A stretch of DNA of 64,000 nt, from assembly GCF_009695545.1 (NCBI RefSeq), contig NZ_VUNS01000017.1, positions 52,035 through 116,034 on the forward strand, given 5' to 3'. Below are positions 53,621-63,519 of the stretch, piece after piece. The position numbers and the translations under genes were made by a program. Under the pieces are notes generated by a model. The model worked only from the letters and a program-made list of their open reading frames with translations, was not told the DNA's origin and searched no databases. Numbering within the stretch: the first letter of the stretch is position 1; the number at the start of each line of letters is the position of its first letter. The DNA comes from Victivallis lenta. Lineage in GTDB: Bacteria; Verrucomicrobiota; Lentisphaeria; Victivallales; Victivallaceae.

Positions 53621-53838
53621 ATGGCTTGAAAACCTGCGTTCGACAGTATATGTTGAATAGCGAAGAACGGATATTCCGCAGTTCCCGCGGAGGTTTGGAT
53701 TCTTCGTTCCCTATTCCCTTTTTCCCGGGCCGGATGTTTTCCCTGCATCCGGCTTCTTTCTTTCCGGATGGCGGGCGCAGGTTTGCATTGCGCAGGTTGC
53801 CGATAAAGCTTCCCGGAATTTCGGGAACATGGGGTGCT

Positions 53839-53944
53839 GCGGCGGCAGAACGGATATGCCGCCGCCATGCCCGGGGGAATGGGATTGGGTAAGAAGAACC
53901 CTCCCGCGGATGCTGAAAATGCAGAAAAAGCATCCGGGGGAGGG
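53839..53944 (-). terminator. Hairpins downstream of rodA
   Basis: Two stems: a 15-bp stem with one mismatch (53899-53913 with 53930-53944) followed on the minus strand by TTCTTCTT, and a perfect 9-bp stem (53839-53847 with 53857-53865). They lie 140-250 bp after the rodA stop and probably end its transcript. The rest of the 580-bp gap (53507-54086) contains no convincing gene. Confidence 0.5.
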
Positions 53945-54086
53945 CGGGGAAAAGAGTGCCCGTTTCTTTTCCGGAGAACACCATTACTATATCACCGCAA
54001 AAGCGGTTTGCAAGCACGCAAATTAGATTTGTCTAATTTTTTTGGAAAATTTTTCCCGCGTAAGGTGAATGAAGCCGGAAAGACGG

Positions 54087-55274
54087 TCAGGATTTGCCGT
54101 CGTCGCGGTGGCGGTACACGGACTGGATGAGTCCGCAGGCCGCCATCAGCATCAGGAAAAAGGAGCCGCCGTAGCTGACGAACGGCAGCGACAGGCCGGT
54201 CACCGGCGTGAGGCCGATGCTCATGCCGATGTTGATGAAGCAGTGTGTGAAGATGATTGCCGCAATGCCGATGCAGAGATAGCGCCCGAACGGATCATCG
54301 GTCAGGAACGCGGTCCGCAGGATCGAGTAGAGCAGCAGCAGGTAGGCGAGGAAAATCAGCGCGCAGCCGATGAAGCCGGTCTCTTCTGCGATGATCGAGA
54401 AGATGAAGTCGTTGTTGGCCGCCATCTGGGGCAGGAAGCCGAGGGAGTTCTGGGTCCCTTCGCCGATGCCTTTCCCGGTGAGTCCGCCCGAGGCGACCGC
54501 AAGGTAGGCCTGCCACGGCTGGTAGCCGGTGCTGGCGAGAAAGTCCTCCGGATGCAGGAACGCGAGGATGCGGTTCAGCTGGTAGCCTTTCAGGAAAGGC
54601 CGTATCTTCAGCACCTCGTTGGCGACGATGAGGCCGAATCCGACGGTCGAGGTGACGGAGACGAAAATGATGTACCGCCACTTGAGCCCCGCGCAGAACA
54701 CGATGGCCAGATAAATCGGCAGCAGGATCAGGGCGCTGCCGAAGTCGGGCTCCTTCAGAATCAGCACAAGCGGAATCGCGACGGTGATGCCGGAGAGCAG
54801 CAGGCAGAAGAATTTGTTCACCGAGAACACCGCGGTTGAGAACATCGCCGCCAGCAGCATGATCAGCGAGAGCTTCGCGAATTCGGAGGGCTGGAGCCGG
54901 AAACCGACGCCGGGGATATTCAGCCAGCTGACCGCCCCGTTGACCTTCTGCCCGACGAAGGGCAGCAGCAGCAGCAGCACGAGGGTGAACAGATAGAAGA
55001 GCAGCGAAAGAACCTTGTATTCGGTCCGCCGCAGGTTCAGCATCGAACCGATGAGCCAGAGCAGCGTGCCGCTCCCGACCCACAGCAGCTGGCGGTTGAA
55101 GGCCTGCAGGGCGGTCGCCGTGCCGATCTGCACGCCGGTGGAGTAGATGAAAACGAGCCCGACGGCAATCAGAAACAGCAGCGCCGTGACCTGAACGAAA
55201 TCGAAGCTGCCGAGGTAGTGCAGCAGACGCATCGGCAGGCCGTAATCCGGCTGTTGTTTCCTTTTCGCAGTCAT
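54087..55274 (-). CDS. rodA: Rod-shape SEDS peptidoglycan glycosyltransferase RodA
   Basis: A 395-residue polytopic membrane protein of the SEDS family with about ten transmembrane helices. The family signatures are present: NRQLLWVGSGTLLWLIGSML, NIPGVGFRLQPSEFAKLSLI, FLHPEDFLASTGYQPWQAYL and GLTPVTGLSLPFVSYGGSFF at the C-terminal end. RodA polymerises lipid II with a class B penicillin-binding protein during elongation. The class B PBP gene (mrdA) that often precedes it is absent; purA is upstream behind a terminator. RodA is preferred over FtsW by the linker and lack of division-gene neighbours. Confidence 0.88.
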   Translation of the reverse strand: MTAKRKQQPDYGLPMRLLHYLGSFDFVQVTALLFLIAVGLVFIYSTGVQIGTATALQAFNRQLLWVGSGTLLWLIGSMLNLRRTEYKVLSLLFYLFTLVLLLLLPFVGQKVNGAVSWLNIPGVGFRLQPSEFAKLSLIMLLAAMFSTAVFSVNKFFCLLLSGITVAIPLVLILKEPDFGSALILLPIYLAIVFCAGLKWRYIIFVSVTSTVGFGLIVANEVLKIRPFLKGYQLNRILAFLHPEDFLASTGYQPWQAYLAVASGGLTGKGIGEGTQNSLGFLPQMAANNDFIFSIIAEETGFIGCALIFLAYLLLLYSILRTAFLTDDPFGRYLCIGIAAIIFTHCFINIGMSIGLTPVTGLSLPFVSYGGSFFLMLMAACGLIQSVYRHRDDGKS

Positions 55275-55294
55275 GAACCGCTTTTCACTGAAAA

Positions 55295-55330
55295 GGGGGA
55301 CGAAACGGAATTTATTCCGCTTCGCCCCCC
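55295..55330 (-). terminator. Rho-independent terminator of purA
   Basis: On the minus strand a 16-bp stem closes on TAAA and ends in TTTT. Two pairs that are A-C mismatches on the plus strand become G-U pairs on the minus-strand RNA, so it is specific for the purA direction. Confidence 0.8.
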
Positions 55331-55352
55331 GGTGTTATCGTTAGTTTGCCGT

Positions 55353-56621
<1,269 letters not shown>

Positions 56622-56844
56622 ATTTTTCCCCCGTATCAAGGTTTGGTTATCCTGTGAAAACAAGGAGAATAACATAGCTCCGTTTGCCGTAATTTCAAAT
56701 CGGATGCGTCGTTTTCGGAATGATTTTTCCGGCTTCCGCGGAATCTGAGCGGAAGAACCGGTTTCCCGCCGGGACGGGGAATCCGTCCGGCCCATGTTTT
56801 TTCGGGAAAATCTCAATTTGCCGCCGAAATTCCGGCGCCGGAAT

Positions 56845-56873
56845 TTGCAACTTGGCGGAAAGCGGGATATCTT
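56845..56873 (+). promoter_or_regulatory. Possible promoter of proA and the V-ATPase genes
   Basis: TTGCAA (56845-56850), 17 bp, TATCTT (56868-56873), 45 bp upstream of the proA start. The 296-bp gap to purA shows no other feature. Confidence 0.4.
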
Positions 56874-56917
56874 AATACATATTTGCGGCAAAAGACGAAT
56901 ACAGGGAGATGGGTCAA

Positions 56918-58195
56918 GTGGCTGATTCGGTCGGAATCGAGACGATGGAACGGGTTTTGCGGGAAATGGGCGAGAAGGCGGTCGCTGCGTCGCGTGCGCT
57001 GGCGGTCCTTCCGCCGGAAGAGAAGAACCGCTGCCTGTGCCGGATGGCCGAGCGGATCGAATCCTCCGCCGCTTCGATCAAAGCGGCCAACGGACAGGAT
57101 CTCGCCGCGGCCCGCGCCTCCGGCCTCTCCGAAGCGATGATTGACCGGCTGGCCCTGAACGACCGCCGCATCGCTGAGATGGCCGAGGGGCTGCGCGTGG
57201 TCGCTTCCCAGGTTGACCCGGTCGGCCGCATCCTGTCGCAGACGACCCGTCCGAACGGGCTTGTCATCACGAAGGTCAGCGTGCCGCTCGGCGTCATCGG
57301 GATCATCTATGAATCGCGCCCGAATGTGACGGTCGATGCGGCCGGAATCTGCCTGAAGGCCGGCAATGCCGTGATTCTGCGCGGCGGCAGCGAGGCGTTC
57401 CATTCGAATATGATTCTTTCCCGGCTGCTCGACGAGGCGGCGGTCGAATGCGGGCTGCCGGCCGGCGCGGTGCAGCTGGTTCCCTGGACCGACCGTGCGG
57501 CGGTTTCGCTGCTGCTGAAGATGGATCGTTATCTGGATCTCATTATTCCGCGCGGCGGAGAGAAGCTGATCCGGCTGGTCTGTGCGGAAGCCACCATGCC
57601 GGTGCTGAAGCATTATAAAGGCGTCTGCCACCTCTATATCGACAGGGAGTGCGATGTGGCGAAGGCGGTCGCGATCGTGCGGAATGCGAAGTGCCAGCGC
57701 CCGAGCGCCTGCAATGCGCTTGAGACGCTGCTGGTCCACCGCGGGATCGCTGCGGAGTTCCTGCCGCCGTTCATCGCGGAGATGAGGAAGTGCGGCGTCG
57801 AACTGCGCGGCGACGAAGAGTTCCGGCGGCATGATTCCGAAGCGAAGGCCGCGGCCGAAGAGGATTGGTACGCCGAGTATCTCGATCTGGTTCTGGCCGT
57901 GAAGATGGTCGGTTCGGTCGAAGAGGCGGTGGCCCATATCAACCGGTACGGCTCCCGGCACAGCGACGGCATCGTGAGCTCGAATCAGGCCGATATCGAT
58001 TATTTTTTCGCAAATGTCGATTCATCGACGCTTTACAGCAACGCCTCGACCCGGTTCACCGACGGCGGTGAGTTCGGCATGGGGGCGGAGATCGGCATCA
58101 GCACCGACAAGCTGCACGCCCGCGGGCCGATGGGTGCGGACGAGCTGACCAGTTACAAGTATCTCGTCCGCGGCGACGGGCAGATTCGTTCATAA
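56918..58195 (+). CDS. proA: Gamma-glutamyl phosphate reductase
   Basis: A 425-residue NADPH-dependent enzyme of proline synthesis, converting gamma-glutamyl phosphate to glutamate semialdehyde. It has the aldehyde-dehydrogenase-like fold with PLGVIGIIYESRPNVTVDA and CLKAGNAVILRGGSEA; the catalytic cysteine is Cys265 in RPSACNALETLLVH. GTG 56918 is chosen because AGGGAG is 9 bp upstream; an ATG at 56909 abuts the same element. The C terminus has GAEIGISTDKLHARGPMGAD. The partner proB is absent from the window. The V-ATPase subunit I gene follows after 26 bp. Confidence 0.94.
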   Translation: MADSVGIETMERVLREMGEKAVAASRALAVLPPEEKNRCLCRMAERIESSAASIKAANGQDLAAARASGLSEAMIDRLALNDRRIAEMAEGLRVVASQVDPVGRILSQTTRPNGLVITKVSVPLGVIGIIYESRPNVTVDAAGICLKAGNAVILRGGSEAFHSNMILSRLLDEAAVECGLPAGAVQLVPWTDRAAVSLLLKMDRYLDLIIPRGGEKLIRLVCAEATMPVLKHYKGVCHLYIDRECDVAKAVAIVRNAKCQRPSACNALETLLVHRGIAAEFLPPFIAEMRKCGVELRGDEEFRRHDSEAKAAAEEDWYAEYLDLVLAVKMVGSVEEAVAHINRYGSRHSDGIVSSNQADIDYFFANVDSSTLYSNASTRFTDGGEFGMGAEIGISTDKLHARGPMGADELTSYKYLVRGDGQIRS

Positions 58196-58221
58196 TACAA
58201 GCGGCAGAAAGAGCGGCAAAC

Positions 58222-60036
58222 ATGATTGTACCGATGAAAAAAGTCACGCTGCTGGCGCTGGGTTCCGAAGAGAATTCGGCGCTGACCGCCTTGCGGCGTC
58301 TCGGCGTGATGCAGGTGGAACTTGCAAAAGGGAACGAGTCCGGCAACACCCAGCAGCTGGCCGAGTCGTATGACACGGCGGTCCGGGTGATCGGGGCTTT
58401 GCAGAAATACCGGAAAGAGTGCGAAGAGGGCGGCCGTATTCCCCCGGAAGGCGGGAAAAAGCGTTCCGGCGCGGAAGTGATTGAGCAGGCATCGCAGCTG
58501 CTCGAATCCCGTGACCGGGTTCAGGCTGAACTCGCTTCGGTTCAGCAGAAGCTGCGCCATCTGGAGATCTGGGGCGATTTCGACCGGGACCGGATCGAAG
58601 AGCTGCGTGCGAAGGGAGTTTACGTCTACCTCTGCAGCGGGCGGGAGAGCGCGCTCGAAGCGGCGGAGGCGCTCGAAAATGCCGATACTCAGGTCATCGC
58701 AGTCGAAAGCGGGCGTTATTTCTTCGCGGTCATCTCGACGGTTGAGATCGAGCCGGGTGTGCTGCCGGAAGTCCGGCTCGGGGCTGACGACAATCCGCCC
58801 GCCCTGCGCCGGAGGGAGGAGGAGCTGCTCAACGAACGGCAGGCGCTTCAGGACGAAATCGAAGAACTGCTGGTGTCCATTCCGGCCGCGATGCGCCGTG
58901 CGGCGTTGCTGGGAGGCGAACTGGAGTTTTCGCGCGTCAGCGATTCCCTGGCCGAACACGGCGAGGTGGTTTCGCTGAACGGCTTCGTTCCGGAGCCGGC
59001 TGTTCCGGAACTTGAAAAAGCGGCGGAGAAGAACGGCTGGGGGCTCCTGATTGAAGATCCGGCTCCGGGCGACCGGGTGCCGACGCTGCGCAAAAGCTCG
59101 AAACTGGTGCGGACGATCGAACCTCTGTTCCAATTCCTCGGGATTGAGCCGGGCTACGATGAGATCGATGTTTCGGCGGGTGTATTCATCTTTTTTACGA
59201 TTTTCTATGCGATGATCGTCGGCGATGCCGGTTACGGTCTCGTTTTCCTGGCCGGTACGCTGCTGGCCGCCTGGAAATTCCGCGGCAATCCCGCGGCGAA
59301 GCTGCCGGTCCGTCTTTTCGGGCTGCTGTCGGCTGCCACGATTGTCTGGGGGGTGATGACCAGCAATATTTTCGGTATGCCGAACCCGTCATGGCTGCAT
59401 TGGGCGGAGATTCCGCAGCTGACCGACGAGTCGCTCAAGAATGCCTATACGCAGCTGATCTGCTTTTCGCTGGCGCTGCTGCAGCTTTCCATGGGGCGGA
59501 TCTGGAAGGCGCTGCATGACGGCACGGTGCGCAGCATCATCGGCAACGTGGGCTGGGTGTTCTTCCTGGTCGGCAACTATATCCTGACGATCCGGCTGCT
59601 CGTGTTTCCGGGGGATTTCCCGATGGCGATGTATGTCTGTTACGTGGTCGGCCTGCTGATGGTGGCGGCCTGCGATGTCCAGTGGACGGATGTGGCGCAG
59701 GTGTTCCAGTTCCCGTTCAGCATCATCAACAGCTTCGTCGATGTGCTCTCGTATATCCGGCTGTTTGCAGTGGGGCTGGCCGGCTATTATATCGCCTCGA
59801 GCTTCAACGATATGGGAAATACGGTGTTCGGGCTCGGTCCCGCCTGGCTGATGGTGATTCCGGCGGCGGTCGTGATTCTGTTCGGACATCTGCTGAACCT
59901 CGCCCTCTGCCTGATGAGCGTGATGGTCCACGGCGTGCGGTTGAACACGCTGGAGTTTTCCAATCATGTGGGCCTGACCTGGGCCGGATCGAAATTCAAA
60001 CCTTTTGGAAATAGAAAGAAAATGGAGGAACAATAA
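58222..60036 (+). CDS. ntpI: V-type ATP synthase subunit I (a-type stator/channel subunit)
   Basis: A 604-residue protein. The N-terminal half (about 1-310) is cytoplasmic and helical, starting MIVPMKKVTLLALGSEENSA. The C-terminal half has seven or eight membrane helices, beginning FIFFTIFYAMIVGDAGYGLVF, with the proton-half-channel region DVLSYIRLFAVGLAGYYIASSF and its conserved Arg. It couples ion flow to rotation in the Vo sector. The K ring subunit follows after 2 bp. The catalytic V1 genes (A, B, D, E) that normally precede I are missing from this locus. Confidence 0.95.
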   Translation: MIVPMKKVTLLALGSEENSALTALRRLGVMQVELAKGNESGNTQQLAESYDTAVRVIGALQKYRKECEEGGRIPPEGGKKRSGAEVIEQASQLLESRDRVQAELASVQQKLRHLEIWGDFDRDRIEELRAKGVYVYLCSGRESALEAAEALENADTQVIAVESGRYFFAVISTVEIEPGVLPEVRLGADDNPPALRRREEELLNERQALQDEIEELLVSIPAAMRRAALLGGELEFSRVSDSLAEHGEVVSLNGFVPEPAVPELEKAAEKNGWGLLIEDPAPGDRVPTLRKSSKLVRTIEPLFQFLGIEPGYDEIDVSAGVFIFFTIFYAMIVGDAGYGLVFLAGTLLAAWKFRGNPAAKLPVRLFGLLSAATIVWGVMTSNIFGMPNPSWLHWAEIPQLTDESLKNAYTQLICFSLALLQLSMGRIWKALHDGTVRSIIGNVGWVFFLVGNYILTIRLLVFPGDFPMAMYVCYVVGLLMVAACDVQWTDVAQVFQFPFSIINSFVDVLSYIRLFAVGLAGYYIASSFNDMGNTVFGLGPAWLMVIPAAVVILFGHLLNLALCLMSVMVHGVRLNTLEFSNHVGLTWAGSKFKPFGNRKKMEEQ

Positions 60037-60038
60037 GC

Positions 60039-60494
60039 ATGGAACAGGAAATGATGATGGCGTTGGCGAAGGTCGGCGGATATGCTGCGGTCGGTCTGGC
60101 CGCCATGGGTTCGTCGATGGGGACCGGCATCGCCGGCGCCGCCGCGATCGGTGCGTGGAAGAAGTGCTATCAGCAGGATAAACCCGCGCCGTTCCTGCTG
60201 CTTGCCATGGCGGGCGCTCCGCTTTCCCAGACGATTTACGGTATGATCATGATGATTCTGATCAGCGGCGCCGCCGCCAAGACGCCGGGTATGTGGCCGC
60301 TTTATCTCGCGGTCGGTGTGTTCGGCGGTCTGGCCCAGATGTTCTCGGCCCTGTTCCAGGGCAGGGCGGCTGCGGGCGGCTGCAACTCGTTCGCCGAAAC
60401 CAATCAGGGATTTGCAAACGACCTGATGATCCTCGGTGTTGTCGAGACCTGCGCGATTTTCGCGCTCGTGTTCTCGATCATGGTGATGGCGTAA
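60039..60494 (+). CDS. ntpK: V-type ATP synthase subunit K (proteolipid ring)
   Basis: A 151-residue protein with four transmembrane helices, the duplicated hairpin of the V-type proteolipid. Helix 1 has GLAAMGSSMGTGIAGAAAIG, helix 4 has the ion-binding Glu136 in LGVVETCAIFAL. Only one carboxylate per four helices is seen, as in eukaryotic-like V-type rings. It starts 2 bp after the subunit I stop, and a terminator follows 21 bp after its own stop. Confidence 0.94.
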   Translation: MEQEMMMALAKVGGYAAVGLAAMGSSMGTGIAGAAAIGAWKKCYQQDKPAPFLLLAMAGAPLSQTIYGMIMMILISGAAAKTPGMWPLYLAVGVFGGLAQMFSALFQGRAAAGGCNSFAETNQGFANDLMILGVVETCAIFALVFSIMVMA

Positions 60495-60515
60495 ACGTTT
60501 TCAGGACGGAAGCGG

Positions 60516-60550
60516 CACCCTTCGGGAACTCACCCGGAGGGTGTTTTTTT
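60516..60550 (+). terminator. Terminator overlapping the next gene's ribosome binding site
   Basis: An 11-bp stem (60516-60526 with 60533-60543, one G-U pair) is followed by seven T. The descending arm CCCGGAGGGTG holds GGAGG at a 10-bp distance from the start at 60551, so a folded hairpin would both end V-ATPase transcripts and hide the Shine-Dalgarno sequence of the phosphatase gene. Confidence 0.85.
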
Positions 60551-61186
60551 ATGATGAACAGAACGGAATTTTATATTGTCCGCCACGGCGAGACGGCTGC
60601 GAACAGCCGGAACGTCGTGCAGGGGCAGAACGATGTTCCTCTGAACGAAACCGGGCTGGCGCAGGCCGCCCGGCTGGCGGAGCGGCTGAAGGCGGTGCAT
60701 TTCGACGCGGTTTATGCGAGCGATCTCAGCCGGGCGATGCGGACCGCACGGATTATTGCTCCCGGTGCGGCGGTCGTTCCGCTCCCGGAATTGCGGGAGT
60801 GGAATCTCGGCGACTGGGTCGGCCTCCCGTTCGGGGAGGTCGAGCGCCGCTATCCGGACGAAGTGGCGGCGCTTCGTGAGGACCGGGCGGATTTTCAGAT
60901 TTCCGGCGGCGAGTCGAAGCGTCAGGTGTACGACCGGGTTTCCCGTTGTCTGGCAGAGCTGGCGGAACGGGAGGAGGGCAGGCGGGTTCTGGTGGTCACC
61001 CATTGCGGTGTGATCCGGGCCATGCTGCGGTTTGCGCTCGGCGGCGTACACTCGTTTCCGTGTGTGCCGGAGGTCGGCAATACGTCGCTCTCCCGGCTGA
61101 TCTGTTTCGACGGTCGCTGGCAGCTCGGCACCTGGAACGATCTCAGCCACCTGACAATGCCCTCCGCCCCGGCGGGCGGATACTGA
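60551..61186 (+). CDS. Histidine phosphatase family protein (phosphoglycerate-mutase-like)
   Basis: A 211-residue cytoplasmic enzyme of the histidine phosphatase superfamily. The phosphorylated His12 is in FYIVRHGETAANSRNVVQGQ; the second conserved histidine is in VLVVTHCGVIRAML. VPLPELREWNLGDWVGLPFGEV matches CobC/GpmB-type phosphatases. It dephosphorylates small metabolites; the substrate (for example alpha-ribazole phosphate or phosphoglycerate) cannot be told. ATG 60551 overlaps the T-run of a terminator. The membrane protein gene follows after 9 bp. Confidence 0.9.
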   Translation: MMNRTEFYIVRHGETAANSRNVVQGQNDVPLNETGLAQAARLAERLKAVHFDAVYASDLSRAMRTARIIAPGAAVVPLPELREWNLGDWVGLPFGEVERRYPDEVAALREDRADFQISGGESKRQVYDRVSRCLAELAEREEGRRVLVVTHCGVIRAMLRFALGGVHSFPCVPEVGNTSLSRLICFDGRWQLGTWNDLSHLTMPSAPAGGY

Positions 61187-61195
61187 GAGGAAAAA

Positions 61196-62764
61196 ATGAA
61201 ACGGCTGGAACCGCATGTGTTGCGATTGCTGGAATTGACGGCGGCGATTGTGATTCCGCTGGCCTTTCTGCTTTTTGTCCGTGTTTATGTTCTGTGTCCG
61301 GATGGAGAGTATGATTCCGATTCGTTCTATCATGCGGCGATGGCGGAATTCGGGCCGGAGTTTTTTGCCGCGAAAGAGTTCCCGAATGTGACGTTGTCGG
61401 TCTGGCAGGAGCGGTTCAGCGATAAGGAGCTCGGGTTCCACCTGCTTCTCTGGGGGATGTTCCGGGTCAATGACTGGCTTGGTTTCGGCAATGCGCCTCC
61501 GTTTCATCTGCCGAGTCTGGTTTTATGTGCGCTGCTGCTTGCGGCGTTCGCACTGCTGCTGCACCGCTTCCGGATCAGGAATCTGTGGCGTTGGACGCTG
61601 CTTCTGGTGACGGTGTCGTCGACGTTCACGCTGCGCCTGACGGCGCTGCGTCCGCATCTGCTGGCGATAACCTTGTTCGTATTGGCTGCCTGGTGCTTCT
61701 GCTCGCCGCGGCTGATGAAGGGGAACCGGCGCTGGGGTGTTTTGGCGCTTGCGGGTCTGGCGTTCGGTTATTGCTACAGCAATCCGCACTTCATTCTGAT
61801 GCCGGTCGGGGCGTATGCGCTGGCAGTGCTCTGGAAAGATCGCGACTGGAAGGCGCTCGGGTATCCATTGGTTGCGTTGGGGGGCGTTTTTGTCGCTCTG
61901 CTGCTGCATCCGCAGTTTCCGAACAGCTTTCTGATCTGGAAGCTTCAGGGAGTGGATGTCGTGCTCGGCATGTTGGGGCTGGGGTCCGGTCTGCGGGTGG
62001 GGGAGGAGCTGTTGAGCAGCGGATGGGAGGGCCTGCTGGAGTCGCCGTTTCTGCTCTTCCTGCCGCTTCTGGCGACCTGGGTGACCTGTCGCCGTCGCCG
62101 GATTGCAGGTCTCCGGATGAATCGGGAACAGCTGTTTTTATGTCTGCTTGCGCTTGGGACCGGAATCGGAATGTGCTTTTACTACCGTATGGCGGAATAT
62201 GGAGTTCCCGCGATTGTTGCGGCATTCGCGGTCTGGGAGCGTCGGACGGAGTGCGATCCAGCGGTCCGCCGGGTTTGCATGATATGGGTGCTTCTGGCGT
62301 TTTTATGGAGTGCGGCATATTTTGCCCGGGCTCCGAAACAGACGTTGTATCCGTATTGGGGACTTGCTGACTGGCTGCATGAGAAAGGGATTCCGCCGGG
62401 TACTGTGATCGGGCATCTGAGTTGGGGAGATTTCCCGCAACTGTTCTATGCGATGCCGGACTATCGTTTCCTCTGCGGACTGGACCCGATGTTTGCGGCC
62501 GGGGAGAAGCGGAAGACAATGCTGCTTCTTGAGGGGCTGCGCCGGGGAACGAAATTTACGAAGCCGGACCGGTTGGCGGAGTTGATCGGGAGTCGCTGGC
62601 TTTGGGTTTCCCGGGTCGGAGAGGTCGCGGCGAAGCGTCTTTATCTGTACGGTTACGTGATCGCCTGGCAGAGTGACGAAGGGTGGCTGTTCAAGCTCGA
62701 TGAGCCGCTCCATGCCGGAAAACCGGACGGAATTCCGCGGCTGGAAGCGCCGGTTGAACCATGA
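61196..62764 (+). CDS. Polytopic membrane protein, possible GT-C glycosyltransferase
   Basis: A 522-residue membrane protein with about ten hydrophobic helices (for example LLELTAAIVIPLAFLLFVRV, TLLLVTVSSTFTLRLTALRP, VALGGVFVALLLHP). The first outer loop has DGEYDSDSFYHAAMAEFGPE, acidic residues placed like the D-x-D region of GT-C enzymes that transfer sugars from lipid carriers. The C-terminal 120 residues are soluble (GTVIGHLSWGDFPQLFYAMP, FLCGLDPMF), as in dolichyl-phosphate-type mannosyltransferases. Family assignment is tentative. Second gene after the histidine phosphatase. Confidence 0.7.
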   Translation: MKRLEPHVLRLLELTAAIVIPLAFLLFVRVYVLCPDGEYDSDSFYHAAMAEFGPEFFAAKEFPNVTLSVWQERFSDKELGFHLLLWGMFRVNDWLGFGNAPPFHLPSLVLCALLLAAFALLLHRFRIRNLWRWTLLLVTVSSTFTLRLTALRPHLLAITLFVLAAWCFCSPRLMKGNRRWGVLALAGLAFGYCYSNPHFILMPVGAYALAVLWKDRDWKALGYPLVALGGVFVALLLHPQFPNSFLIWKLQGVDVVLGMLGLGSGLRVGEELLSSGWEGLLESPFLLFLPLLATWVTCRRRRIAGLRMNREQLFLCLLALGTGIGMCFYYRMAEYGVPAIVAAFAVWERRTECDPAVRRVCMIWVLLAFLWSAAYFARAPKQTLYPYWGLADWLHEKGIPPGTVIGHLSWGDFPQLFYAMPDYRFLCGLDPMFAAGEKRKTMLLLEGLRRGTKFTKPDRLAELIGSRWLWVSRVGEVAAKRLYLYGYVIAWQSDEGWLFKLDEPLHAGKPDGIPRLEAPVEP

Positions 62765-62765
62765 A

Positions 62766-62799
62766 AAAAGGTCTCCGCGACGAACCGCGGAGACCTTTT
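62766..62799. terminator. Bidirectional terminator between the GT-C-like gene and peroxiredoxin
   Basis: A perfect 14-bp stem (62766-62779 with 62786-62799, AAAAGGTCTCCGCG), loop ACGAAC, with T/A tracts at both ends, serving both convergent genes. Confidence 0.9.
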
Positions 62800-62814
62800 C
62801 GGCTACGGAACCTC

Positions 62815-63402
62815 TTATTTCTCGTGTTTGGTGAGATAAGACGAGATTCCTTCGGCGGTCGGCTTCAGTCCTTCGGAGCCGTCGCTCCAGTTGGCCGGGC
62901 AGACTTCGCCGTATTTTTCGGTGAACTGCAGCGCTTTGAGCACGCGAAGCGCCTCTTCGACATTTCGTCCGAGCGGGAGGTCATTGATCGTCTCGTGACG
63001 GACGATGCCCTCTTTGTCGATGATGAAGAGTCCGCGGAGGGCAACGGCTTCGTCGATCAGGACGCCGTAGTCGCGCGAGATCTGCTTCGTGAAGTCGGCG
63101 ACCATCGGATAGCGGAGCTTGCCGACGCCGCCTTTGCTGCGCTCGGTCTGCTTCCAGGCGAAATGGCTGTACTCCGAATCGACCGAGACGGAGACGAGCT
63201 GTGTGTTGAGTTCTTCGAATTTCCGGATTGCGTTGTCGAATGCGATGAGTTCGGTCGGGCAGACGAACGTAAAGTCCATCGGGTAGAAGAACAGCACGAT
63301 GTATCTGCCGCGCAGAGACGAAAGCTGGAACGGCTCGATCGTATTGTCCGGCATGACGGCATTTGCCCTGAAGTCGGGAGCGAGTTTGGTGACGAGTGAC
63401 AT
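62815..63402 (-). CDS. 2-Cys peroxiredoxin (AhpC/Prx1 type)
   Basis: A 195-residue thiol peroxidase that reduces hydrogen peroxide and organic peroxides. Peroxidatic Cys48 is in FYPMDFTFVCPTE; resolving Cys168 is in EVCPANWSDG, typical of the AhpC/Prx1 group. The GGVGKLRYPMVAD region matches the GGLG loop, and the C terminus (SSYLTKHEK) is extended as in robust typical 2-Cys enzymes. No AhpF reductase is adjacent. GGAGG lies 6 bp before ATG 63402. Its own promoter is at 63473. Confidence 0.95.
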   Translation of the reverse strand: MSLVTKLAPDFRANAVMPDNTIEPFQLSSLRGRYIVLFFYPMDFTFVCPTELIAFDNAIRKFEELNTQLVSVSVDSEYSHFAWKQTERSKGGVGKLRYPMVADFTKQISRDYGVLIDEAVALRGLFIIDKEGIVRHETINDLPLGRNVEEALRVLKALQFTEKYGEVCPANWSDGSEGLKPTAEGISSYLTKHEK

Positions 63403-63472
63403 GATATTCCTCCTTTTCTGAATTTGCAGGCTCTTCCCCTGCGTTCGATGTCTCTACTATATCCCCCGATCT

Positions 63473-63501
63473 ACTATAATTCCAGTTTTTTCTGAATTCA
63501 A
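63473..63501 (-). promoter_or_regulatory. Promoter of the peroxiredoxin gene
   Basis: Minus strand TTGAAT (63496-63501), 17 bp, TATAGT (63473-63478), 71 bp upstream of the start. A repeated ATATAGTAG lies just downstream (63456-63463 region). Confidence 0.65.
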
Positions 63502-63519
63502 GAATGATTATCAGAAATA

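Noticed and set aside
53494..54130. Overlapping plus-strand frames in the gap upstream of the thioesterase
   Set aside because: Pass through terminator-like hairpins, low similarity to any protein and no ribosome sites.
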